NCBI GenBank assembly: GCA_903813345.2
Contig: CAIIXF020000001.1
Location: 52,035,885 to 52,099,884 of the forward strand
Length of the DNA: 64,000 bases
Direction: 5' to 3'
Source of the DNA: Owenia fusiformis
Lineage: Eukaryota; Annelida; Polychaeta; Sabellida; Oweniidae
In this document: one piece after another, positions 1 to 10,808 of the stretch
Position numbering within the stretch: the first letter of the stretch is position 1
Layout: each line of letters starts with the position of its first letter
The notes under the pieces: model-generated
Told to the model about the DNA's origin: nothing
Seen by the model: the letters and a program-made list of their open reading frames with translations, nothing else
The model's database searches: none
Position numbers and translations under genes: made by a program

Positions 1-145
1 TCTGGGCTTATATAAAGATGGCAGCACCAACAGAATCCAGTATTGAGAACATATATAAATAAACACAGATCGATTACCATGCCATCTTTATTTAAAAAAT
101 TATTTCTATCGACCCTTGCCTATGGTAAATCTGTAGACTGAAAGC

Positions 146-268
146 AAAATCACTTCATGGACTTTACAGTCATGGTCGAAATGCTTTCATATCGCAGTCA
201 AACGCCCTGGTTCAGGCAGACTTTAGAAGGCATTTTGACCATGACTGTAAAGTCCCTGGAGTGATTTT
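146..268. repeat. Short hairpin (MITE-like) element
   Basis: The arms at about 146-184 and 231-268 are near-perfect inverted copies: one contains GACTTTACAGTCATGGTC, the other GACCATGACTGTAAAGTC. They enclose a loop of about 46 bases. A foldback this long with no coding content is typical of a miniature inverted-repeat transposable element. I found no second copy in the window, so family membership is inferred from structure only. Confidence 0.6.
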
Positions 269-422
269 GATAAAACTCCACAAATTCACCACACATTGAA
301 TGAGGATAATTTGTACCGAAATCTGAAGTGCCAAAAACACTCTGGTTAGAAAGTTATTTGGTTTTATTGGTGTGGTAATCACCTACGACTGCGTTTTTCG
401 TATTTCCCTAGTACAACTGTCT

Positions 423-1845
423 TTTGAGAGCAGATGTCCAAGGCATCATGTTTTACAACTTACCAACAAAAACAGGAGCTATAAACACACAGTCTCTTCT
501 TTCTTTTCCTGAAAAAATGAACATAATCGAATTAGTATTTTCCAGTCTAGAGTGATTTTCCATTCGCGTTTTTCATATTTTCCTAGTACAACTGTTAGGC
601 GAGTAGGCCAAAGAAATAAAGTGAGTTTAAAATGAGTTTAAAATGAGTTTAATAGTTCAACTGACCCTATGGAAAAATTTGGTATCATAGCAAAGCTTAG
701 AGAATTGTCCAACTCGTGTGATACATAATTTGTGTTGGAACAGGTGCCGTTGCCATGGAAACGGGCGTTTAACAATAGATGTCCTTAATAACAATAAAAG
801 GTACAGCACCATAGTAAAGGACAGCTGGTTCAGTCAGTGTGTACCTTGGAAAGAACGAATGTTAAGGAATTGAAAGAATTTTAGTTTATATGTAATGATT
901 ATCTCAAAATTATACATATTTTATTCTTTTGTGATTATTGTGATGTCATAATGGTCTATTTTGAATGAAAAACTGTTGATTTTATATGATGCTATTAATA
1001 CCATGAGATTGGATAATTATATTTGCTTACAAATGTTAACTTTATGTATATCAAATGAAAGCAAATCCTCTCACGAACAATTTGGTGTATATTTTGTTGA
1101 CATTGTTTAATCATTCACTGGAATATTTTGATTAAACGCTGATTTATATTGTAAGCTGAGTTACAGAATACACCAATACAGCAGAACCGTATGTCACAAT
1201 TTGTGAATTTCTACATTTGTATACTTTCTTATGGATATCATAACTCCAAGAGTATCTTGACCCTATGAGGAAAGTTGGTATCAATCTAAAGCTTGAACAT
1301 TTGTCTATGTTGTGTGATAAATTTTAAATGCCGAGACAAATGACGTTGCTATGGAAACGGGCATCAAACACTAGATATACCTAATAAGAAAAAATATTAT
1401 ATAATCATTGCCATTAGAAAGATGGGTCTAGTAAGGATATGTATACCTTGAAATTAACTTGATCATTAAAATTTAATTTGTGTAACAATTTCAAAGGAAA
1501 TGTCTTTTAACTTGATGTTGTGTAGTGTTGCTATGGAAACAGACATTGAGAATATGATGGCCAAATAACCATTTACCTGTATTCAAAATCATATGATTTT
1601 TTAGAAATAACATCCTAATGAATGAAAATATATTGTTTTTCACATTGTTTAATTAATAATTGCTCTTGTAATCGTTTTAGATATATAGGTAGATAGAACA
1701 TGTGTTTTGAGCAAGTGTCCAAGACGTCATGTTTTCAACTACTAACTAACAACAGGAGCTATACATACACAGTCTCTCCTTTCTTTCCTGAAAATATGAA
1801 CACAATTGAGTTAGTATTTTCCAAGATATAGCGATTTCTTTGGGT
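423..1845. repeat. Interleaved diverged duplications
   Basis: Segment A occurs at about 423-575 and again at 1707-1845; both include a shared stretch with AACAGGAGCTATA and CACACAGTCTCT. Segment B occurs at about 660-800 and 1257-1395; both have GACCCTATG, then AAGCTT, then a GTTGCYATGGAAAC motif. A third partial copy of B's end lies near 1500-1570. The order A-B-B-A' suggests repeated local duplication or several insertions of one family. The copies are too diverged for recent duplication. Confidence 0.5.
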
Positions 1846-1869
1846 TGCGTTTTTTAACACCCTGTAGCA

Positions 1870-2146
1870 TATAAAACGTTTTCTTAGACCTCTCAATATT
1901 ACAGTTATACAAAGGAAATTTTGGTCGATTTTACAAAAAGTATGCAAAAACTTAAAATAAAATCCCCAAAATAGATAAAAATTAAGATAACCATTTTATT
2001 TCATTAACAAGATAATTTTTGTCCAGATCAAAAGTCAACCAAACTTTTCTTTGTACAATTACAATATTGAGAGACCTAAACACATTTTGTTTATGGCGTT
2101 TTGTTCCAATGAGGTTCGGATAGATGTTTCATTTCATTCCGAAGAT
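1870..2146. mobile_element. Long-TIR non-autonomous element, copy 1 (left end eroded)
   Basis: The left arm begins near 1886 with AGACCTCTCAATATTA. The right arm ends near 2076 with the inverse, TATTGAGAGACCT. Similarity to the copy at 30188-30503 continues on both sides, through GTTCCAATGAGGTTCGGAT and on to about 2146. The body is short, A+T-rich and non-coding. This fits a non-autonomous DNA transposon; the superfamily cannot be told from the ends. Confidence 0.6.
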
Positions 2147-2820
2147 ATAATACCAATCGGATTGAAAATCGGAGCAAATGTGACCAAGGCTGCATCTTTG
2201 TATATGATTCTTTCACCGCGAGCAAGATTTATCCTAAAAAGTAGCCCGATATGGTTGATTGTAATACTTATACCGCTGTGTCCTTGTCCCGCGCACTCGC
2301 GATGGAGTTCTATTGAAATAATGGTATTAAGTGGGGATTAATTATATAACTGTAAATAATTGTGAATAGCCCCAATTTGCCCATCATGGTATACAATTTT
2401 TATTTACAAAATACTCAATCGGTCGAGCGTCGGCCGATAAATCGGACCTATATAGGTCACATTTGCTCCGATTCATCGACCGACATCCGGCCGAATGTTA
2501 CAATTGAAGGTCAATTCTCAAATTTTGAACTCCCGAGAACGTGTACATGATTTAAAAAATGTTTGGTCAATTTGAAGTAAGTTGAAATAAGTTTTGAACA
2601 AAATACTGCAATCGGCCGGGCGCCGGGCGATTAATGCCTGGGTCACATATGCTCCAATCCATCGGCCGGCGCCCGGCCGATTGAGTGTTTTATTCAATAT
2701 TGTATTCAATTCTGTACAAAATTCTCAATCGGCCGGGCGCCGCAGTGAAAATCGGAGCAAATGTGACCAAGGCATAATCGGGGCAAATGTGACCTAGGCA
2801 TAATGTGACTCGGGCATTCC
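2130..2820. repeat. GC-rich inverted-repeat cluster with an AATCGGCCGGGCGCC core
   Basis: Several copies of a GC-rich module lie in opposite orientations. They carry AATCGGCCGGGCGCC or its complement GGCGCCCGGCCGATT near 2611, 2665 and 2728, and ATCGG-AGCAAATGTGACC or its inverse GGTCACATTTGCTCCGAT near 2175, 2455 and 2750. The same module bounds an element at 31398-32645 and leaves a fragment near 36752-36783. The composition contrasts sharply with the A+T-rich surroundings. Most likely these are nested or tandem copies of one inverted-repeat element. Confidence 0.6.
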
Positions 2821-3360
2821 ACATTAAAACAGCTTAAATATTACGCAACCGCATCGCTTGCCCCGCTGTCGTACAAAAATACACCATGAAGTCGTGACTT
2901 TTATTGCAAGTAAAATGTTATAAGATCATTATATTACATAGATATATTTATGGGTATACACATCACTGAACTGTATTCAGTCAACCCAATCCGCAAAGTT
3001 TGACTCAGTTAAAACCATAAGTTGCAAGCAAATTACACCAACCATTTGATCGTTTTATTGATTCACTTCGTATAAAACAGATCGCCCGAATAACTTTTGT
3101 AGTTATTTTGGTGGTTATAATCCCTTGTTCCAACAGTGCAGCATTTATGTGTGTGTAGCCGAACGAAAAGCTTAGTACATGTATGTACTACACAATAGTA
3201 CTGGGTACATATTCGATTTACACTGAATACAACGTAATGTCAGAGAAATAGAGCGACAACAAACAATGTAGACCAGGTGGATATTGGTTGATTTTGGACA
3301 TTCAGATTCAAGTCAACACTCAATCAAGTGCTAACTGAGAGGATATTGTTAGTAGCGAAG

Positions 3361-6300
3361 ATGATGAACTGGAAGATGAAGAACATAAAGGCAGTAGTGT
3401 TGGTGGTAGTGATCTTTCTTTCACTGTTTTACATGATACACACCTTAGTGAGAAACAGGGGCACATTGGACAATGTGCAAAGAATGAGTCAACAAGATAA
3501 AGACAACATTTTAGCTGGTGCAAAAGATATATCATTTCATATGGGCGTGGCTGATGGGGAAGGTGCGTATCTGTAAATGATTTTAAAATGTTTTAAAGCG
3601 GAAATAATGTCAGGTATTCTAATCATCATTATATGTAGTTACAATACTACTGAATAAAATGCAATAAGTTGAAAATCTTGTTATGTGTTAGTTTTTGTAT
3701 AATATTGAAAATAAAAATCATAAATTGACCCAGTGACCCAGTTGTCTGTTGGACGGGGCTCGCCATATTTCCCTCAGAGACCCGGATGTAGACCGGAAGT
3801 GTGACGTTTCTGCGACCTGAGTCGCCATCTTGAAAGCATTCACAACAAAGGAAAATGCCTATGTGTTGTGCGGTAAATTGTTCAAATATTTCCACTGATA
3901 GAGCTAGACTTGGGATAAGGACTTTAAAAGAAATGCCTGAACGACAGTACGACAGTCGGCTGGTGACGATAGAATTAAAATCTGTCGACAGTTCAAACCA
4001 GCTGTCGTTGTCGTGGACCGAATTCCCGGGGAATAGAACACATTTAAAACAGTGTCACTTACTATAGTTTCTGAAAAGTTTAATGCACGGCTTTTAACAA
4101 TCAAAGATTCCTACTTATTATTGTCTTGTTTGTCATCCTATATCTATCCTGGGGTTGTGTTTTTTCTCCCCAATACGGGAAAACATTTTGAATAAAGAAA
4201 TTTCTAATTCCGCCATCGAATAAGTAGGGTAATCTGCAGCAGTTTCGTTTTTGCTTCAACTCTTCACGCTTGCCTAGTAGTTTGAAATAAGTTACAAGTG
4301 CGCATGTGTTTTTGGAATTAAGCCAATCAAATCATTCATTCTAATGCGCATGAACTAGATTCCGAATCAAGAGGAACTGGCGCAGATTGCCTCAAATGCT
4401 GAAATCGCTCTTCAAAAGCTCTTCAAAATAGATTGGTGAATAAAAATGAATAACAACTGAAGTTAGAGTGGTTTACAGTTTTTAGTTCGATGTCAGGATA
4501 TTTCAAGTAAGTATTGATTATATAGACGCTACAGTGATGATGGTTCTAGACACGCGGGGCAAGTTGTTTTAGCTGATTTTCTCCTCAAACGGCGTAGATT
4601 AAACACAATTTTACTTCCGGGTTTACCCACGACAGTTTGCTGTCGGCAATAGAAATAACACTGTCGTTATCGACAATGGAATCTCACTGTCGTTCGGGCA
4701 GTTGCCATACCATACATATTCTCTCACAAGAAACCAAATAAAACGGATTCAAGGCGAGCAATCCGGTCCCAAAAAGAGAACTGAACCAGGCCATATGTGC
4801 CGGTTAGGTCGACGCCATTTTGAAAAAACTTTTTGAATTGTATCGTATCGTATCGTATGTCTTTAATAGCTTTATAACTTAATACCATATTTGTGAAATA
4901 AATATAACATACTAGGTCTACGAGCCTTTAAATTGTTTGTTGTCTACTGTAAATACAACAAAAATACACCTCCATGGTGATCGAAATGACGAACCTTGCG
5001 TCATCGATCGCGATCATTCATGACGGGGAATACATTATCAGTTCTGCCTTATATTTATAACAGAGTGTCAAAAATCCAATTAATATCTGCCATTCGTCAT
5101 TTTATTAAATAAAAGATCCGAATATGTTTAATCTTCAAGCAAAACGATCGAGAGATAATTGATTGTCAACATAAAATTAACGCATTGTCCTGTCATGTCG
5201 GTAACCAACGTTCACGAGTTGGTCAGTTTTTGGTTTTGATTGGCACTTTGGGAGTTAATTCTATGAATTGTAAGTACTATTGATGTGAACATGGTCATGT
5301 TTTTCTCGAACATGTGATATCATATTATAGTATGTCAATATGCCAAATACATCGTCAAAATCTTCAAATTGCTCCATTTTCTTGTAAGAAGTTCGTAATA
5401 TTTTTCAATGTGGCCGCCCCGCTACAATTGCGCATGCGCATTTTTCGGGCCAATCAAAATGCTGGAATTTGTCGAGTCGCAGTGACGCCGCTCATGAATA
5501 TTCATAGGTAGGTTATGGCGACCTCCATAATCCAGGTGAAGATCCAATACCTCAAAATTAATTCCAATATATCTGCCGATGCATAAGAAGATCGTCGCTC
5601 ATACCCGGGTCATGTTTTTGATTATAGACTTATTATTCTGATGAATCATAGTTTTTACTTGAGGTTATTATCCCTTTAAGTTTGAAAAAGTTTACAATTG
5701 AGTTCTATGATTGAACATGAACGTTTCGATTTTTGTATATTGACAAAAAAGTGTTACAGTGAATATTTTTTGAAAGGGGCCACATCATATTTTTTCTGTG
5801 TAGTTATTTTGCTGCTATTTTAGATCACTGTATATCTTTATAATATACTCCCTGACTCTATCGACATCTATTCGATCATATGATAGACAGCATGTCATCT
5901 TCCAAACAAGATAAAAGTATAGGCTTAATTTTGTAGGTGCTGAACTAACAGAAAAAGAAAAGAAAGCAATGTTTGATGAATGGAGGGAGCACATGGGTGA
6001 CCCCGTCTCTCTATCATGGATCATTCCGACTAAGGAGAATACAGTACCCGAAATTCTCCCAAATCTTCTAAAGGTCCTTAATGAGTACAATTTAGATACA
6101 GTCTCAGAAGTCGTAATCGTGAACTACAATGCTGCGAAGTTGTTAACGTACGAGAAACTGTTTCAACAACATGTGGTTGTGTTTAAGAAAATTAGAATTT
6201 GGATTCTCGATATAAGTGATGAACTTATGAAAACGTCTACATCTGCAGCTGTGACGGAAGGTTTGGTTGTTAATATCGGTGCCCGGTATAGCCATGGGAG

Positions 6301-6901
6301 GTTCGTTGTTCCTATTCATGGAACCCCCACCCTTCCGAGGTCGTTATTCCAATGGATTCGCTACCAAGAGGACAGTGTCTGGGAGACAGGCAATGGTCTA
6401 TGGTGGGGTGGTGGTGGTACAACTCCCAAGTCGAAAAGCTTTTTTGGACTGTTGGGAATTCCAAAGAATATATGGTACTGTATGGGGGGATATGACGAGG
6501 TCATCAGAAGTCCAGAATTTTTACATGAATTCGCTTGTAGGATGTCTCAGTACAGCTTCGATATTCACTATATTAGCGATGTTAAAGCTCCTGATATGAA
6601 AAATCTATTACACATGGGAAAACTAAAAACAATAAGATATAGATTCAGCAACAAAGCAGAATGGGGGTTCGCTGATGTGAATATTCCGACCACGATGTGT
6701 ACGAGAGGAATGTGTAAACACCTGGGTAAGACGCAGGATATTGGGTGGACGAAACACACCAACGTTATACCGTCTTACAGAGGAACTGATTGCAATTACT
6801 TCGCGGATGAAGATGAGGAATGTGACTTTCAAGCAGTCAGTGATGCACTTACCTCGAGAATGCAATGGGGATGGGAAGGGCAAGCTAGAGAGCTATTATA
6901 A
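3361..6901 (+). CDS. Type II membrane glycosyltransferase-like protein, two exons
   Basis: The coding exons are 3361-3562 and 5937-6901 (388 aa), joined in phase 1 across a GTGCGT donor and a TTTTGTAG acceptor. The ATG at 3361 gives a short basic N-terminus followed by one membrane segment (about residues 11-30), the layout of Golgi type II enzymes. The second exon has GT-A-like features: a SLSWIIPT strand (92-99), NIGARYSHGRF (180-190) where family 2/7 enzymes have the segment before the metal site, and a GGYDE motif (251-255) like the acceptor-side motif of beta-4-galactosyltransferase-like enzymes. Where a DxD is expected the sequence is VVPIHGT (192-197 region), so the usual metal ligand is absent. 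C-terminal cysteines (TMCTRGMC and others) suggest lumenal disulfides. A poly(A) signal AATAAA lies at 7062. The exact family is not recognised; a donor-independent role or a pseudoenzyme is possible. Confidence 0.75.
3855..4840 (+). pseudogene. Broken THAP-domain relic
   Basis: From the ATG at 3855 the frame begins MPMCCAVNCSN, the typical N-terminal start of a THAP zinc finger (C-x(2-4)-C). Similarity stops near 3931. Past an inverted-repeat insert, 4725-4835 resembles the second half of the domain: an AIRSQKEN-like stretch in one frame, then a Cys followed by RRHFEKTF in another. Keeping both needs a stop codon and a frameshift to be ignored, so the copy is not functional as one exon. It probably derives from a THAP gene or a THAP-type transposase. 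This rests on motif recognition only. Confidence 0.45.
3932..4690. mobile_element. Short inverted-repeat element inserted in the THAP relic
   Basis: The left end reads TGCCTGAACGACAGT and the right end, near 4676-4690, reads ACTGTCGTTCGGGCA: inverse copies with one mismatch. Further ACGACAGT/ACTGTCGT motifs lie inside both ends (for example 3949 and about 4635-4665). No transposase ORF is present. The element sits exactly where similarity to a THAP domain breaks, so it may be the insertion that disrupted it. I could not identify a clean target-site duplication. Confidence 0.45.
5429..5440. promoter_or_regulatory. NRF1-type palindrome in a GC-richer intronic patch
   Basis: TGCGCATGCGCA matches the consensus of nuclear respiratory factor 1. 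An inverted CCAAT box (GCCAATCAAAA) follows at about 5449. The surrounding ~120 bases are richer in CpG than the rest of the intron. This looks like an alternative or relic promoter inside the glycosyltransferase-like gene, but no transcript evidence is available here. Confidence 0.35.
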
Positions 6902-9095
6902 CATGAATCAATTTTATGCATAATTCAGTGCGTAAATCGAACAAAGCTATGGAAAACAATATTGGACAAAGTTTGAACGCATTTTGTTTCAGCATGAGAG
7001 AATTAGTGAAACAACTTACTGTAGTGAAACCTATCTATCATGTGCATTAAAATAGTCTATGAATAAAATTAAATGGTTGTAACATCGTATCACTACAGAG
7101 AAAGAGTAATGGATGTTTGATTTTGGTCACTGTGTGCAGTACTGTGGTATTTCATTGTTAATGATTTCACATTTTCGAAATGAATGCAGTTGCTTACGTC
7201 AGATCAAGCATGGGTGTTGAATATAGCCTAATTATATGCATCCCGTTAATTTGTTCTTAAATCACGGATACAATCATTAAATTAAGTAGAAAACGTATAG
7301 TTATATCGTTTCTACACTATTGTACTATTGTACTGATTCGAATGAGTATGATAAAAAACACTAAGTTGTTGAAGGTCTGTGAGATATTTCATACCCCTAA
7401 ATATTAAAGGGCAAATATTAGCATTTATCAAAGCATCAACCCCCGATATTTCAGTAAATCTCCAAAACTTTATTAAATCTAAACCCTGCTGACCCTCTTA
7501 CGAGGAAAATGTGCAATCGTTTTATAGATCTATACCCGGGGATCTATATAGCTCATTTCAATATGCTAGATAGATTCCAGAGAGATTAAAGAATGTTATA
7601 CTAGTTCACAAGTTTGATTTTCAGTATGAAAACATCATACTTTGGTAATCCAAGATGGACAATGATATAACCATAACTGACAAAAACGGTTTACTGACGG
7701 TTATTTATCATCAGTTGATTTTCGAAGCATCTGTTAGCGTCCATCCCATGGGATTTATTCTATTGTCAGTCTATAGGAATGTGACACCCAGTTCAAAACT
7801 CTGTGTGGTATATTGTGCTTATCATTAGGAAACGTAAGTACTTCAATCGATCTATTCTATTTATTTTTACAAGCCCGACGAATGTTTGATGGGATTCTTT
7901 ATGTCTTTTGCTAATGAAACATTGATTTTCCTTGCAGCTATGTACGAGTCAGCCCCCATAGCAACATCGAACTATTTAGTTCTTTTAGGTGCGATTTCAC
8001 CGGATAGTATTAGTCCCCATTTGTGTGTTCGAATATTCTATAATCAATGATAGGGAAAAATAACTGGCCGCGCCGGCAGCCATATTGAATAAAGTAGTGA
8101 GTTGTTGGGAAATGCTGTACAAAGAAGATCATTCGATCGTTTCTGTCTTCAAAAACTGGCAAAACATTAAGTTTGATTGGTCAACGGAACTTTCATTTAG
8201 TCATTTAGAATTAACCAATTAAATTGTAATTAACCAATTAAATATTAGTTGGTATTGATGATACATATCGAGTATTAACAATCGACGCCTATTTACAGAG
8301 GGACATAGGCCTAAATGAAAATAAAAAGACGAAATGTGAACAGGATTATTGTTAGCTCGATCTTTTTAATGTTAGTGAGACATGACGACAGCTTCAGGTA
8401 TCACTATACTGGAATTTTATTGACGTACAGTTTTATTCTGATGAAGTTGCAGTAATTCATCATGAATCTTTCAGACTGTTTTCAAATAAATACAAAAGGA
8501 AAATGAAATTCGTAATAGGATATCTTTTTTTCACATAAAGTTCACCTCGCTACTAAGACGGGATAATATATTATTTCATTAGTCATCTGAACTTATTTGA
8601 TTGACGATTAGGAGATAAATAACGGCTTATAAAGCTGAGGTTTACATCAATATTCAATCAGCTTAAAGAAAGATCATAATTGGATTAACAGATCGTCGTT
8701 TCCTTGGTTTTCTGACATGAAAATATCCTCGAAATATTGATTGAGGGTGAAGTAGCTCAGGTAGTATATAGCTGTTATGCGTGAAGAGCTGAATACCAAA
8801 TGTAAAACACACCGGACGATGGGTGTTGAGACTGGAAACAAACATAACGACGTTCCGGAGGTAACCGTGCTTCAGATGGAAATTGATTGTTATGATTAGA
8901 ATAAATCGACATTGTTTTCAAATGATGCAGTAGCAATCAACTCGTCACAGCAATCCATACAAACGTTTAAAATCGGAACAATCACCCAATGAAGATGGAT
9001 TTAGTTTTGATAAGCACTTTTTAGATAAAGAAAGGGACATCATTGATTGTTCTTGCAAAATACCCCGCACTTGATTGAATAATGCACATAGCGAA
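6902..9095. other. Intergenic, no gene seen
   Basis: Apart from the 3' UTR of the upstream gene and the presumed 5' region of the ankyrin gene, I see only A+T-rich sequence. There is a short tandem AATTAACCAATTAAAT-type duplication near 8210-8242. No long ORF or recognisable motif is present. Confidence 0.6.
7062..7067 (+). terminator. Poly(A) signal of the glycosyltransferase-like gene
   Basis: AATAAA lies 160 bases after the TAA stop at 6899-6901, a normal spacing for a short 3' UTR. Confidence 0.55.
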
Positions 9096-10808
9096 ATGGC
9101 AAGTCTTCATCGGGCATTGGATGACCAACATTGGCATCAGTTTCGCTTACTCGTAGAAGTCGGCGTCAACGTCAATGCTATTGCTAACGATGGCAAAACG
9201 GCACTTTTACGGATATGTAATTACAACATGTCTAATCGGCAAGCAACATATTTCACCAAACTGCTTCTTAAATATGGAGCAAACAAAAACGCTATAGACC
9301 CCGAGACTGGCTGTAACGTTCTTGGATTAGCAATCAAACACAATCGAGAATGCGTGTGTAGAGTTCTTCTACAAGAAATGGACTTTGACTTTAATCAACA
9401 GGATCACAACGGGAACACAGCACTACACCTTCTTGCCTTGGAAGGGACAATGCCCTACATTTTGATGAAGATTATCAATTGTATGGTGAAATTCGAAATT
9501 GTCATTGATGTAAGGAATAATGAAGGCTATACGCCTTTGATGCTGGCTTGTAAACGGGGGCATCTTGAAACTGCTAGAACATTCGCAAATATTGGCAACT
9601 GTTCTTTAACAATGCGTGACAACACAACGTTCAAATCTCCAATCGATCTTCTCCGTGAGGCAATTGAAATACCAACAGATGTAGACCCTCTCAAGAATAC
9701 AAAATGGAAACCAAATATCCAAGCAACTACTGCTTCGCTTTCTCAATTTGATTCATCCCATGTGACATCACGTCGACCTTCGTCTGCACTTCCCTCCGTC
9801 GGATCATCTGCGCCAACAATATATGGAAAGTCCATGCGAAGAAAACACCGTCCAAGAACTGCTCGCTTCAAGAATGTACGGAACAAGTCAAGCTCTTTGA
9901 TATCTCTTAACATGAACTCATTTGGGTCGTTGGCATTGGACTCTGATGTGAAGTTCGACACAGGTGTTTCAACAAGAGGACAGGTATCAACATTTCAGAA
10001 TGGAGTTGATTCCTATAAAGACTTCTCCAACCATTGCGAGTCAGTGGTAGTAGAGCGCGACCAGTCTTTCAGACCTATGTTCCAACAGTTGTTCAAGGTG
10101 AAAGAAGAATACGAATCACCGTCATTTAGACCAACTGCGTGTCCAGCGGAGCCCGAATCGTCAGAATTCGCAGAATCTGAATTGTTATCAGAGATAACAG
10201 AAAGCTTCTCTGGCACCCTGGATGAGACTACGACGGAACGACTCCGAGCATATATTGCGTTGATCAACCAACAGAAAAGGGAGCGTAGAGGGATTCCCGA
10301 TATACAGAAGATCGAAGAGGCTGCCTCGGCTATATCGCTCATCAAGAAACGTATTTCAAAACGACCAAGTGGCACGAGACCGGGATCTTCTTTAGCAAAA
10401 TTGGTATGTCAACTTACAACAAAGTCCGACCCGTCATCCATGAAGTCTCCCGATGGTGAAGGACGGAATTCACCTGGCAAGAAAACGATGAAACCTGGAC
10501 CAAGACGATCTATTTCAGCTGGTGGTAATATGTTTGCAGATATTGCAAAATCTCTGCAATCAAATACCTCACAGAGTGCATCAAATGAAAAACTTTTTGA
10601 TAATGAACAGACAAGTCCAATAGGGTCAAGGCCTACAAGTGCAGCTCGTAAACTAAAACTAAAGAATATTTTTAGCCTCAATCAATCTAAAACGAGTTTT
10701 TCATCTCAATCGACGAGTGCATCAAACAGTAATTCGAGTGTCTCACTGAGCACTGATAGTGGAAGTAGGGGTGTTGACAGTATGACCCCTATTGAAGAGC
10801 ACACATAA
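9096..10808 (+). CDS. Single-exon ankyrin-repeat protein
   Basis: This is one intronless frame of 570 codons. The ATG at 9096 is the first in-frame methionine. Residues of roughly 1-190 form about four or five ankyrin repeats: motifs include DGKTALLRICN, GCNVLGLAIKHN, NGNTALHLLALEG and EGYTPLMLACKRGHLE, each followed by a helix and a LLLKYGANKNA-type loop. The remainder is polar and Ser/Thr/Lys/Arg-rich (RRKHRPRTARFKN, SKRPSGTRPGSS, long serine runs near the C-terminus) and probably disordered. It has no signal peptide or membrane segment, so an intracellular adaptor is likely. Repeats followed by a long basic tail recall the ANKRD34 group, but I cannot assign an orthologue. The lack of introns could mean an old retrocopy or a naturally intronless gene. 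Confidence 0.85.
   Translation: MASLHRALDDQHWHQFRLLVEVGVNVNAIANDGKTALLRICNYNMSNRQATYFTKLLLKYGANKNAIDPETGCNVLGLAIKHNRECVCRVLLQEMDFDFNQQDHNGNTALHLLALEGTMPYILMKIINCMVKFEIVIDVRNNEGYTPLMLACKRGHLETARTFANIGNCSLTMRDNTTFKSPIDLLREAIEIPTDVDPLKNTKWKPNIQATTASLSQFDSSHVTSRRPSSALPSVGSSAPTIYGKSMRRKHRPRTARFKNVRNKSSSLISLNMNSFGSLALDSDVKFDTGVSTRGQVSTFQNGVDSYKDFSNHCESVVVERDQSFRPMFQQLFKVKEEYESPSFRPTACPAEPESSEFAESELLSEITESFSGTLDETTTERLRAYIALINQQKRERRGIPDIQKIEEAASAISLIKKRISKRPSGTRPGSSLAKLVCQLTTKSDPSSMKSPDGEGRNSPGKKTMKPGPRRSISAGGNMFADIAKSLQSNTSQSASNEKLFDNEQTSPIGSRPTSAARKLKLKNIFSLNQSKTSFSSQSTSASNSNSSVSLSTDSGSRGVDSMTPIEEHT

Larger units (their letters stand above)
1..3360. other. Repeat-rich gene-free region upstream of the glycosyltransferase-like gene
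   Basis: I see no convincing coding exon in this stretch. It holds a short hairpin element (146-268), two pairs of diverged duplicated segments (about 423-575 with 1707-1845, and about 660-800 with 1257-1395), one copy of a long-inverted-repeat element (about 1870-2146), and a GC-rich inverted-repeat cluster (about 2130-2820). The last ~500 bases before 3361 should contain the promoter and 5' leader of the downstream gene, but I see no distinctive core promoter. Confidence 0.6.
3563..5936 (+). other. Intron of the glycosyltransferase-like gene
   Basis: This intron of about 2.4 kb contains a decayed THAP-domain segment split by a short inverted-repeat element, a short TCGTA repeat near 4841-4860, and a GC-richer patch near 5410-5530 with an NRF1-type palindrome. 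I see no other convincing exon. Confidence 0.6.

Noticed and set aside
2051-2797. Short frames rich in Arg, Pro and Gly
   Set aside because: They are chance openings in the GC-rich inverted-repeat cluster.
6267-6599. A 110-aa plus-strand frame
   Set aside because: It is an out-of-frame shadow of the glycosyltransferase-like exon 2.
9743-10681. Three minus-strand frames of 72-120 aa
   Set aside because: They lie wholly inside the ankyrin-repeat gene on the other strand and show no family features.
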